From assembly GCF_965638725.1 (NCBI RefSeq), contig NC_134975.1, forward strand, positions 2,182,179-2,246,178: a stretch of DNA of 64,000 nucleotides. The letters run 5' to 3'. This document shows, one piece after another, positions 1 to 11,600 of this stretch. The first letter of the stretch is position 1. Each line of letters begins with the position of its first letter. The notes beneath the pieces were generated by a model that had not been told where the DNA came from, ran no database searches, and worked only from the letters and a program-made list of their open reading frames with translations. Made by a program: the position numbers and the translations under genes. This stretch comes from Aptenodytes patagonicus (taxonomy: Eukaryota > Chordata > Aves > Sphenisciformes > Spheniscidae).

Positions 1-1580
1 GGGGCCAAATCTGTTTCTCAAGGTGATTTTTCTGCAGGTTGCTGATATGAGTGTTTTCCAACATGGTAATTTATTTGGGGGGAATTGCTGATTAGTTGAA
101 ATTGAAACCGATGCTTGGAACATGGTAGCTTTTGCAGGCACTCTTATTGGCCAAATCCTCAGAAAACTGGCATCTCCTCCTCCCCTCATCCCTCAACTTG
201 AAGGTTGGGTTCCCACTGGTTTGGGGCAGGGCCAGGCTTGGTCCTTCACCTCCTACGTTGGGCGAGTGCCCTCATTGCGGCGTCAGGGCTCAGGCTCTTC
301 CTGGCTTTGCTGTTCACACACCTGCGTGTCTGGCTCCTTGGAAGGACAGGGATAGCACCAGTGCCCGCGTTGCTGTGTGGGAGGGTGGCGTCTTTCGTAG
401 GGGCAGGGTGGAAGTTTCAAACGAATGATTTTGTTTTGTTTACTGCATTTCTTTCCCCTTCCCTGTTCAGGGGTTGGTTACAATTGCAAGCCAAAATTAC
501 CAGCTTTGCTGTAGGGATCTGGGAGCTCTTGGACACCTCGGCTCCAGGGCTCACAGATGTCTTTAGGGTGATGGGGCATGAGAAGATCTAGAGTTAGTCT
601 TGTGATTATCCTCAACCCTCATGCGTCAGACCATGTTGCTCCAGACTGTAGTTGTATTTTATGGCTCCGTGGCCGCATCTCTTCTCTCCACATTTTCATC
701 CCAGGTAACGCCTTCTGCTTTTGATGAGACAAGTGCCACCAGATGCAACTGTACAGGGCTTTTGGACAGAAATCTGAGAACAGAGGTTGCAGGAGGCTGG
801 TCTCGCAGGGACCCTGACCAAAAAGGAGAGAGGGACAGCGGATAAAGCTACAAGTTCTCCGGTGCAACAGGGAAAGGCAGTTGAATATGTTGTTGAACTG
901 ACTCAAAAAAAAACCCCAAAATGTTTTGAACTAGCTCAGTTAAACCAAGTAGTTCAAATCGGGTTGAGCATGTTCGGAGTAAGATGTTTTGGTGCTACTT
1001 TTTTTTTTTTTTAATGGAAAAATCTCAATTTTTAAAAAAAAAAGGTTTTGATTAGGAAAAACTTTTTCATGGGAGAATTCCTCCTTTTCCAGCCTACCAC
1101 AGGCTTCAGAGCAGGGAAATATCCCCTGCTTTTGTTCCTGTTCTCGTGATCTCTCGCATCCCAGCTGCGTTCACGCAGTCTGGCTGTAGCCACTTTTAGC
1201 AGGTCTGTCATACCACAGTGATTTTCAACCCCCAGGGAGTTTCCCCACCTCTTTCATCCTGGTCTTAGGGGATTAGGTCAGGGGTATGATGTTCGCTGAG
1301 TGATGGACGTGGGAGGAGTGTGGTGGGGGAGACGTGCTGTGACCCGATCTCCTCATCTCCCTCCCTGTTCCCATGGCGCAGCTCTGTACCCCACATTTTC
1401 CAAAAGCCAGTGGATCCCCTGGGGATTCTAATGAGAGATGGCCTCGGCCTTGATTTGAGTTTGGGTTTCTTTTGTTTTGAGTTTGGGTTTCTTTTTTTTT
1501 TTTTAAATGTCTCGTTAATGTGTGTTTTGTAACTCCAAAAAGAGGAGCTATATCATGTGATCTCAGATTTGCTGTGTCAG
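1..1580. other. Intergenic, left of the KRT84-like pseudogene
   Basis: No keratin exon, splice-framed reading frame or known repeat was recognised here. The open frames are short, overlap on both strands and show no motif. There are A/T homopolymer tracts near 1000-1045 and 1491-1505. If the cluster continues leftwards on the same strand, this would be the 5' flank of the next keratin gene, but no exon 1 of such a gene is visible. Confidence 0.6.
1456..1499. repeat. Two-copy 22 bp tandem repeat
   Basis: The unit begins TGAGTTTGGGTTTCTTTT and occurs twice in direct succession, the second copy running into a T tract. It is probably slippage in T-rich DNA; no function is suggested. Confidence 0.6.
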
Positions 1581-1586
1581 TTTATT
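1581..1586 (-). terminator. Polyadenylation signal AATAAA of the KRT84-like pseudogene
   Basis: The plus strand reads TTTATT, which is AATAAA on the minus strand, about 490 bases beyond the pseudogene stop at 2073. The following bases (TTTATTGGGG) resemble the signals of the other genes in the cluster (TTTATTGGAC, TTTATTAGAC), so it is likely the ancestral 3' end. Confidence 0.6.
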
Positions 1587-2072
1587 GGGGAGAAATAGAG
1601 AAAAAACAAGATAAAGGCAAACAACAAGCATCATAGAGGAATTGGATGTTCTAGGTAAGACTCCTCTGCTCCCTTTGGTTTTTAACTTTTCATTGCAATC
1701 ATGTCCGTACACTGGAGGAGCAGAAACTTACATTGCTTAGTGTTTTTAACACAGGTAAGTGGTTCCTTAATACATAAGCTGTGCTAACTGTTCGCTGCCT
1801 AGTTAAAATAGCATTGTTGCGCAGGCTTTGCTAGACCTACGCAACCCAGGAGGAACAGGCAAACTTTGGGAAGAGCCTATTTCTAAAACTACAGCATAAA
1901 GTAATGAAAAGAGCAAGTTTCATAACAGTAGTGAATGTTGCAGGGAATAAGCAACGCAGACTGGACTGGAAGCTTTAAAATCCCCCTTGTGTTTTCTGCG
2001 TGTGCTGCTAGCAGGCTGCTGCTGCTATGAACTGGTGGAGTAAGGACCCTCCTTTCAGTGCTTGGGGTTTTT

Positions 2073-5000
2073 TTAGTAATTTGTCCTGTAGGAGGCTGTA
2101 GAGGACACGAGTTTGACATTGGAGCTCTTCCTGCTCACAACACTGTATCCTCCCGTGGTGGTACAAGGAGCACAGATGTCTCCAGAGCCGGTGATGATGC
2201 TTTTGCCACAGACACCTCCTCCGGTCACTAGACCTCTGCTTCTGAATAGGGATCTGCTGCTGGAAGAGTAGCTGCCACAAAGTATGGGTCAGTATTGCAT
2301 GTGATTCTTCCTGGGGATTGGCACACAGCTGCAAAGAAAACATTTCAGCTCAGGATTTCCATCCTACAGAGTAGATCCTGGGGGACTAGTAGGAATGGGG
2401 ATTTGTCTGGTACTTAAAAATATTCACAGGGCAGCCACTGTCTATGCACAGCCTTAGGGGGATGGGGAAAATGGAGATGTGTAAAAACCAAAGTCCATAT
2501 TTAATGTGTGTCCCTATAACTGGCTAATAATTGGGAGGTTTGAGGATGTGGGAAGCTGCCATCAGGCCAGGCAGGTGCTTTGGACCTACCATGACTCCAC
2601 TGCTCAGCTCACGCCTGTGAGGAGGTTTTCCTGAGTCTGGTGTCATGCCCGAGCAGGGAAAGGGGTTTGCTTTGGCTCTGTGTGTGTTAGTGTGAGCAAA
2701 TCCTGGCCAAGAGCTTTCCCTCTGTCCCCTCAATTAGCCCACATGTGAACAGGTACCCAGTCATTTCGGCTGGGGTGGCAAAGGTGGTCAGGCACGACTG
2801 TGACTGAGCCTTTGGCTTGATAAGACCTGAGGCTACACAAGACAACAACTTTATTCGTGCAAGGTCTTCCATTTGGGGGGAAAACCTAAGTGCCAGAGTG
2901 CATTAGGAGCTTTTGACTTTGTAAGGTGTTTGGGTTCATAAATGCTGGAAAGTGCTTTGGAAAGTGTCACCACCTAGGACTTCAGGTCTCAGTGGGATTT
3001 GCTGCAATTACAGAGGTGATGGCTCATCAGACAGACTGTGAAAGGTGCTTGTGGGGTTAGATGTGTTACTATTTCTTCCTTACAGGGTTGTACAAGCACC
3101 CACCTGCTCTCCTTTCCATCCAGCAGCTTCCTGTAGGTCATGATCTCAGTGTCCAGGGCCAGCTTGACGTTCATGAGCTCCTGGTACTCACGGGCCATGT
3201 CCTGTTTTGCCTTCTCCAGCTCGGAGAGTTTGCACTTTGCATCCTTGACAACCACTTCCCTGTGCTCCTCAGCTTCAGCAATGTCTCCTTCCAGTTTGCA
3301 TCTCTGCAGATAGGAGATTTTCATTACTGCCACTTATTTGCACATGTTTTGAATAGTTCAGAGCTGTTGAATCTGCCTGTCTGTGTATTCATCCACCTGC
3401 ACTTTATTATATTTTCAGATTCTATAGACAAACCTTTAACTCTAGGATGCTTCTCTCTGCCTAGCTGAGACTTTGGTGTATGTGTTGTCTTCTCACTGCA
3501 GGTCTCTACTGACGGTAGTTCAGTTATTAGTCATAATAGACCCTTTTACTCTGTACTCTGGATACCTGCAAGTCTTAGAGTTGAGCTGCTGACATGTATG
3601 TCACCAAAACTGGCTTTATTGCTCCCTTGCTCTAGCGGAGGAGTTTTGGAAAGCCACAACCTGCAAATGGCAATTGACACATTATTGCCCCTGAGTCATC
3701 CTTACCTGGGCTTTGGTGTTCTCCAGTCAGTCTCTGAATCACCCGATTCAACTCCACAATTTCATTCTTTGTATTACGCAAGCTGTCGTCGTGTTTGCCA
3801 GCGGTTTCTCTCAGTTCCTCATACTGAGGAGAGAGAAAAATGCAATGAAAATAAATACCAGAGTGAGGAGATGAGTCAGTAATTAAACCTACTATGTGAT
3901 TCTGGGTCCGCAGTCCCGGATCTTGAGCTTTAAGGCAAAAACCTTTGACACTGGGGGACAGAATGACTCATTTACACAGTAGCAGCTCTGTGTGTGAAGG
4001 CATTAACAGAGGATGTATCACACATAGGGGAAACACAACAGCTGGCTAAGAAAACAGACCTTTAAAAAGTCTGTTCGACCCAAATTAGGAAATCTGAAGA
4101 AGCGGGGCCCTTAGCCGTTGTGGGGCATAAATACTTTTTTGGGTGTCATTATGACTCACCTTGCTGTAGTACCAGGTTTCTGCATCAGCCTGACTTTTTT
4201 TGGCAATGTCGTCATATTGAGCTTTGACATCGGTGATTATGTCATCCATGTCCAGGCCTCAGCTGTTGTCCATTTACACAATAACAGAGGTGCCCGAAAT
4301 GGGTGCTTGGACCTGAGTGATTTCCTAGGGGCGACAGTAAGATTATCAGTCGTCTGCACCAGAGGTGCTTTCCCTGCAGATCTCCGTGGTGTGGAGACAA
4401 GGAGATGCAGCGTGCTCAACATACCACGACTTCAGGCTCACTGCAGAAAACCCAAAGAGGGATTTTCTGGTTTAATCACTCTGGATCCTACCTTTACCAT
4501 CAAGTTGCAACAGATTTCTTAGGATCTCGCCTGTGTAGTGCAAGAGTAACACCTTTGAAATCCGGAGCAATCAACTGATGTACACGTGAAACACCAAAAA
4601 TCTCCATGAACTTAAGCGATGGGTTGTGGGAGCCTGACTCCACGGGCCCCCTAAAGAGGCATGGAGTGGAGGAAAAGGGAGCGGAAAAGGAAGAGCCATT
4701 ACCACTTCACACAGGCTCCTCAGGCAGTTGATCACTTGTATGAGGGACTCCACTTTGGCTTCCAGCTCAGCTTTGTTCACATAGGCCCAATTTGCATCCT
4801 GAAGCACATCGAGGTTTATGAAATGAAAGAGCAAACTGCTTAATGCCAGCAAGTGATGAGATTACAAACTTTTAGGGCTGCTCTTTTCAAGGACATAAAT
4901 TTTACCATGTTATTAAATTGTTTCATACTCTTATCCTCTTAGGCAGAAGACAAAAAAATCACTAGACACAGAGAAGAGAAGGAAAGGTTTTGACCAGTTG

Positions 5001-5728
5001 GGGTGTACAAACATCCCAAATGAACAAACTCAGCTAAAACTGACTCACTTAAGGTGGGATTCAACTCTTTTAATTAAATCTTCCCAAAAGCTGGCCTTTA
5101 GGTCCCTCTAGAGTCTCTGGAGAGTGAGAGGCAGTCTCACCCTCTCTTTCCAGCAATATTGGCTGCTGTTCATGCTAAAAGCCCGGAATAAGTGTTTGAA
5201 TTGGTTTGAAATGCTCTTACCTTTTTGAGCATAACAAACTCATTCTCTGCGCGTGTTTGCCACTGAGTTTCCTCTTCACACCTGCAAGGAGAAGAAAAAA
5301 GATCACTTTGCTCCTCGTTATTCAGCTTAAGCAAGAATATGAATCTAATCTTCCTCTACCACCTCCAAATGCTCAACCTCAGCATGGAAACAAACTGCTG
5401 ATGCAAGCCATACACATGTACATCTGGAGGAGATCTTGCATCTTGTGCAGCCTTTGCCATCCAAAAATTAGATGAGATCAGTTCTAGCCCTAGTTTTGGA
5501 GCGTGTATCTTTTTTAAACTTTTTCTTGTAATCTTCCATGATACCCTGCATGGTGCTCAGTTCTGTTTCCAGCTTGGCTCTGTCGCTTCCCAGAACATGC
5601 AGCTGCCTCTTCAGCTTGCCAGTGTAAGTTTCAAACGTTGCCTCGATGTTGCTCCTGTAACACCTTTGTTCCTGTGGAAATCCCCGTGTGGTCTCCAGCA
5701 CCTTGTTCTGTTGCTCCAAGAACTGGAC
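2073..5728 (-). pseudogene. KRT84: Type II hair/hard keratin pseudogene, KRT84-like
   Basis: Recognised exons: 2 (5520-5728), 3 (5221-5281), 4 (4703-4798), 5 (4160-4324), 6 (3706-3823), 7 (3104-3303) and 9 (2073-2329). Exons 1 and 8 were not found. KRT84-type features are QEQRCYRSNIE in exon 2, the KKK end of exon 2, KAQRCKLE at the exon 6/7 join, [10 protein letters not shown] and KQDMA in exon 7, and a Cys-rich tail ending SYRTNY (human KRT84 ends CRTKY). Defects seen: in-frame TAA (4274-4276) and TGA (4259-4261) in exon 5, exon 6 eight bases short near 3725 and so out of frame, a frame change within exon 9, AA instead of AG before exon 2, a weak GTTTAA donor after exon 2, and a solo LTR three bases upstream of exon 2. 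Exon 7 lacks 21 bases in frame. Exons 2, 3, 4 and 7 remain open. Several independent lesions make a functional gene very unlikely. Confidence 0.9.
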
Positions 5729-5731
5729 TTC

Positions 5732-6273
5732 TGTCCTGGTTTCGGCAGGGATAGAGTTAATTTTCTTCCTAGTAGCTGGTACAGTGTTTTGGATTTAGGA
5801 TGAGAACAAAGTTGATAACGCACCGATGTTTTAGTTGTTGCTAGGTAATGCTTACACCAGCCAAGGACTTTTCAGCTTCCCATGCTCTACTGACTGAGAA
5901 GGCTGGAGGTGCACAAGAAGCTGGGAGGGGGCACAGCCAAACTGGCCAAAGGGACATTCCATACCATGGGACGTCATGCTCAGTACATAAACTGGGGGAA
6001 AGCTGTCCGGGGGGGCCGCTGCTCGGGGACTGGCTGGGCATCGGTCGGCGGGTGGTGAGCAATTGTACTGTGCATCACTTGCTTTGTGTATTATTATTAT
6101 TATTATCATATTATTATTATCATTTTATTTCAATTATTAAACTGTTTTTATCTCAACCCACGAGTTTTTTCTTACTTGTGCTCTTCCAATTCTCTCCCCC
6201 ATCCCACCGGGTGGGGGGGAGTGAGCAAGCGGCTGCGTGGTGCTTAATTGCCGACTGAGATTAAACCACGACA
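5732..6273 (+). mobile_element. Solo LTR of an avian ERVL-type endogenous retrovirus
   Basis: This 542 bp element starts TGTCCTGGTTTCGGC and ends AAACCACGACA, with TG...CA termini. It is flanked by a perfect 5 bp target duplication, ACTTC, at 5727-5731 and 6274-6278; 5 bp duplications are typical of ERVL (class III) elements. A TATA-like box lies near 5984 and an ATTAAA polyadenylation signal near 6136, both plus-oriented, antisense to the keratins. An ATT-rich microsatellite precedes the 3' part. There is no internal retroviral sequence, so it is a solo LTR left by recombination. From memory it is close to a family abundant in Neoaves, suggesting an insertion within avian history rather than an ancient one. 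Confidence 0.9.
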
Positions 6274-6278
6274 ACTTC

Positions 6279-7586
6279 AAACTTGGCAAACCCCTGTGAA
6301 TGTAAGTTTGGACTATATATATGTATATATTTTTCAGCAAAGGTTCAGAGTGACAGAGATGCAGGAAAGGCAGATAAGTCTTTCCTAGAAAATTAAATAG
6401 GTGATTTTCAGTTCCATCTTTGCTGAAATATTGAAAGGGCTGTCTGCCATGGGTGGGAACCCTCTTAATTCGTTTGCCTTCAGTGGGATAACACTGAGGG
6501 CTTAGCCCTGAAAATCTCAGCCTTTTCTAAAGGTGCATTTGCTTTCATGTGATTTTCTTGGCATTTGCCACGGCCTGAGAACATGTTCTGCTCCATGAAG
6601 AGGATCAGAGAGACGTTCATGCATGCAAGCTTAGAAGCTGGCCTTCCTCATTTAGCCGTGCAACGTTTTAGGGTACAGCTGCGTGGGAGTTGTATGTGCT
6701 AAGCACTTTTTGGAACTCAGCCTAAAAGGAGTTCAGAGAGCTCAGCATCTTTCATGATTGGGCCCTGGATGCTGGAGAACAACTGCTACATGTGATAGTT
6801 GGCATCTTCCGTGAAATGGAAGAAGTCATGTTGGCTTCTTTTCTCACTTTCTCTCTCCTGGGTTTTTAATTACAGACCTGAGCAGAGCTCAGTACTGCCA
6901 GCTTGTCTGAGCCAGCCCAGCTTCGATCTGCTGACACAACAGAAACCTTAGCTCGGGAGCATCACACTGCCTGGGGATCGCATCCTTGTTTAGCACCTGG
7001 CCTGACAGCTTTGTTGGCTGCTCCAGAGAGGGGATGGAGATAAATCCCTCCTGTTTTCCCTGCACAAGCTGCAGGTCTGGAACCAGCCTTTCCAGAAGTT
7101 TAGCTCTGATGTGTGGGATCCATCTTTCCTGACTTCAGAACACCTTTTGGAGTGCTCCTGCAGTGCAGACATCTTCAGCCAAGCGCCTAGAGCGCTTTTG
7201 GTCCCACGGAGGGAGAGAGGTGTTACTGGGGAATGAATCGTCTGACCCAGAAGTGTCTGTTTCTGTCCTTTGACTGGCTCGGATGTAGGTGTTTATGGCC
7301 AGGTGGAAGCAGCCCCACCTTCTGGTCTTGGCTCTGTTGGCTGTGCAACTTGGAAAACCTCCCAAAGTGCTTGGGTATTGCCGCTCTGTGACCCCTGTCT
7401 CCGATACACTTAATGTTCCCCACTCCTCTCCGAGACTGAGATAGGGAGGAGGAGGATATGGGAAGGCTCTGAATGACAGCAAGTGCCTATGGCAAATCTT
7501 CTAAACTTTATTCTAAAACTACACTTTTAGGTGAATTTTGTAATGGCACAGAAAACCCACATTGCTCATGATAAATTTGATTGCAG
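6279..7586. other. Remnant of pseudogene intron 1 and intergenic DNA
   Basis: Right of the LTR this should hold KRT84-like intron 1 and exon 1. I searched it for the glycine-rich head, the conserved EVTVNQSLL block and the helix initiation motif, and found none. Exon 1 appears to have been deleted or eroded beyond recognition. Confidence 0.6.
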
Positions 7587-7592
7587 TTTATT
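7587..7592 (-). terminator. Polyadenylation signal AATAAA of the KRT75-like gene
   Basis: Plus-strand TTTATT lies in CAGTTTATTAAAG, about 1.03 kb beyond the stop codon at 8627. A second candidate lies at about 7507. The 3' UTR would span roughly 7570-8626. Confidence 0.6.
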
Positions 7593-8626
7593 AAAGAAAT
7601 TTCATAAAACTCATACAGTTCAACGGGAGCAGAAGATGAGAGGAAATGAACTGGTTACATTTTGGTACATAGTGCTCCAACCCTCCTCTTTGCCTCCCTC
7701 CCTCTTCCATAAAAAGAGAAGAAAAAAAAAAAAGCTAAGAACAAAGACACTAAAACAGAGATTTTTTTTTTTTCCAGGTTGTGTAAAATGTGTTACCAAA
7801 GCCGGCTGTTCCTCCTTTTTGTTTTTCCTGTATTTTTAACCCCTGCCTCTGCTGTAAGCTCACTCTGGCCGGTGGAAAGGAGGATGGTTTGCTGCTGAGA
7901 CAAGGTCTAGCAACCTGTAGGTTGTGTCATCTTTTGGCTTAAATTCTATGTACTGGGTGGGTGAGGAATTAGACATTATAGAGAGCCAACCCCTTTCACC
8001 TATGGAAAGTGAAGACTGCATTTTTGGATGTAGGTAGAGCTAGAGAGCTGTGGAGTGAAAAGACAGCAATGCAAGAGGAATCGGGAAACAGAGCAACTGC
8101 CTCTCTATTGAAAGACGCTTTGTTTTCAATTCTTTAAGCCTTTGGGGAGAGCAAGCCCAGCAGTGGGGAGCAGGTTGATTAGGAGAGAGCACTAGAGACT
8201 GTGGTCTCAACGCACCTCCTGCTCTCTGTCATAAGCGGGTGAAGGGACACGTTCTGCTTTCATGTACACTGGTATAAATCCAAGTCCTGCCTCTACTCTG
8301 GATTTGCACCAGGGCACTGGAGCAAAAGGGAGCCCTAGGAAGCTGCAAGCTGAGCTCTAACGATGGCACCCATTAATGGGAAGGCTGATTACTCATTGAC
8401 AAGCAGCGCTGGGCTTCTGGTCAGCTGGGTGAGGCTTTATGGAGAGGAATTAATTGGCCTTGGAGAGGCATCTCTCTCAAGCCAGTAAGTAGCGCTGGGA
8501 ATATGCTTTCCCCTAATGGGAAAGTGATAAGCGTGGCTCTTTGGATGGTGTTAACAGGCTTTGTGCTGGCAGCAGGAGGTGGTGCTCAACTTCTTCTGCT
8601 CCGGATGAGCTGGGTGCTACCATGAC

Positions 8627-11600
8627 TTAGCTCCGATAGCTCTTCTTGCTGGTGCTTTTTGATACAAACCTCATGCTTGAGCTGCTTCCCATGCCAGAGC
8701 TGAATCCCCCAGCCAGGCAGCTCCTGTGGCTGGAGCTGGCACCGCTTCCCCCCATGCTGAGCCTGTTGCTGAAGCCTGACCCCAGCCCCAGTGTGTTCCC
8801 ACCTCCGTAGCTGCTCCCGGATGAGACCACGGCTGTGATGGGAAACCATGGGCAGAGGGTTAGTTTGTTTGGAATAGTACGAAGGAATTTCAGCTTTTAG
8901 TTTCACACATTCATGGTTTTTCTTGGACAGTCTACCACTGCCTGTATTTCACACATCTTATTCTCTGGCTTTTCCTCCTATCCTGTAGCAGAGCTGGCCT
9001 TAGACATCTGAGTCTCCTAGGGACAGTCTCAATGTGCAAAACCTTTCAAGTTCAGAGCTGGTCAGAGAAAAGATGTATCAGGCTCTTTAGCCTCCCCAGT
9101 CCCACAGAGTGCTGCAAAACCCTAAGTATATACTCCATTTTTGTGCTGGTAACTACTGGCTGCATAGCTCGTTTTCATTGTCTTATCCTCAGTTCCAGGT
9201 ACATTTAAGGAATAACTCAATAAATATTCAATCTATTGCTTGGGAGCCAGATTACTTACAAATATTCACTGCACCAACACCTTCTCCAGCCAGCCTGGAA
9301 AAAAAGAGAGGACAGAGAAGGAAGGGCTTGTTATTTAGGACAATTTCAATCAACAGTTTGGCACCAGGGACACTGGATAACAGAATGGTCTGGGGTGTTA
9401 AGGTCTGATGATGAGCATCTGACAGAAATTGAAATAACACCTGTAACTGCATAGGATAGGGGTGTGTTTTCTCTGCAAGTTTTTGTGGCCCTTTCCTCTC
9501 GTGTTGCAAGGCAAATGTGAAAACATCTCTATGGGTTTGGACATTATTTGGTTTGCAGGGGGAGCCACCCACCTGTTCTCCTCGCCCTCCAGCAGCTTCC
9601 TGTAGGTCGCGATCTCGATGTCCAGGGCCAGCTTGACGTTCATGAGCTCCTGGTACTCACGGAGCTGCCGGGCCAGGTCTGCCTTGGCTTTCTGCAGGGC
9701 ATCTTCCAGGTCAGCCAGTTTTGCCCTGGCATCCTTGACGGCCATCTCCCCACGGTGCTCAGCATCTGCAATGGCCGTCTGCAAACTGGTGCACTGCAAG
9801 AAGTGGAAATAGGTCTGGTGACTGCTCAGTGGGTTTGGACCCTGATTTCCAGGCATCCTTGCAAGGGTACAGCAAGTTAGTGGAGATGGAGGTGCCCCCA
9901 TGTTTGGAGGGGTCCTGTGAACCATACCTGTTTCTTTACACTATCAATTTCCGAGTGGAGCCGCTGGATCATGCGGTTCATCTCTGAGATCTCCATCTTG
10001 GTGTTGTGGAGGTCGTCCCCGTGCCGGCCAGCCATGAGCTGCAGCTCCTCATACTGAGATGGGCAGGGAGATGAGACACCAGGGCACAGTCAGATCTGGG
10101 CAGGAGCTTGAACTCATTGGTAGAGATTGACCCTGCTCTGATCCTCTCTTGACTGGGTCTTCTGTCTCTTTCTGTACTCAATCCAAGCTCTTCCTCATGA
10201 GCTTTAGCATATTTCCTTCCTCCCTCTATCTCCTTATGCTCCTCTATCTCTCGTTGTCAAAATGGCATTTTCACATGTCCAAGAATAAATTAAATCCTAT
10301 CCAAATTGACTTGATTTTATACCCTGCTCCCCTGTCCTCTCTGCTTGCGCTCTCCAGTATAAAATAGCCTTTGGGAAATGCTAAACAAAATTTTTCCTAG
10401 CTCACCTGGTTAATTTTCAGATCCTCACCTTGCTCTGGTACCAGGACTCGGCCTCTGCCCGGCTCCGGTTAGCGATGTCTTCGTACTGTGCTTTGACCTC
10501 TGCAATGATGCTGTTCAGGTCCAGGTTTCGGTTGTTGTCCATGGATAGGACCACGGACGTGTCGGAGATCTGTGACTGCATCTGAGACAGCTCCTGTAAG
10601 TCAAACAAATTCATTCTCAGTCCCAAATGCTGCACTGTTGTGCTTGTCCCGGAGATGATGTGTGGTAGAAGGGTAGGAATGGAGGGGATCTGCAGCTCTG
10701 AACAGCTCTCTCAGGCTGGTTCGATCCTGTTGGTACCAGGAAAGGAGGAAAATAGCAGAACTGGGCAATTTGGAAGATTCTTACTGCTTCGTAGAGGGCT
10801 CTCAGGAAGTTAATCTCATCTGTCAGTGCATCCACCTTGGTCGCCAGGTCCACCTTGTTCACGTAGGCAGCATCCGCATCCTGGAACCGTGACAACAGAG
10901 GTAGTGAACCAAACCTTGCGTATCTGCATCCTTGTACAAAGACCAGTTGTCATTTAATAAGGACCTTTGGAGACAAACCAGAACTGAAGACTGTCTTGAC
11001 CTCTGTGCCTTTAAACAGAGCCAAGAGTGAATTGGTTTCTTCCCTCCACCTTTTTTTGGGAGGAGGGAGGGATGATGTGCATAGATCTAAGCAATTTTTG
11101 ACATGTCAAAAGCCACTGAATTTCCCTTTTTTGCCAGTGCACAGACAGATATTTTGGACAATGCTTGAAATAATGGAAGTTTCTTATTGTGTCTCCTGCA
11201 GGTGGGACCAGGGAGGGCTGTGGAGGGTGGGATTGGATACAGAAAGGCTGCAGAAGTGGCGCAGCATCTAGTGGAGTGACTACAAGGTATGGATAACCCA
11301 GATCTGATTTGGTACCTGGGGGACCAGGACTCACCTGAATTTTGGATGAGGGGCCTGAAACAAGAATGAGCTATTGCCAAGGACTGACACACTGGCACAA
11401 TTGGGTGTTTCTGCTTCAAGGAGGGATGACTACACATTTGCTAAGTGCTTTGCCCAGCTTGGCACTGCCGGATAAAAAGGGTTATTTGCATTCAAATGCG
11501 TTTTGCCTTTAAAAAGTCTGTCCCTTCTTTGTTGTTGGTGCCTCACCTTCTTGAGCAAAACAAAGTCATTCTCTGCAGTCGTGCGCTTGTTGATCTCCTC

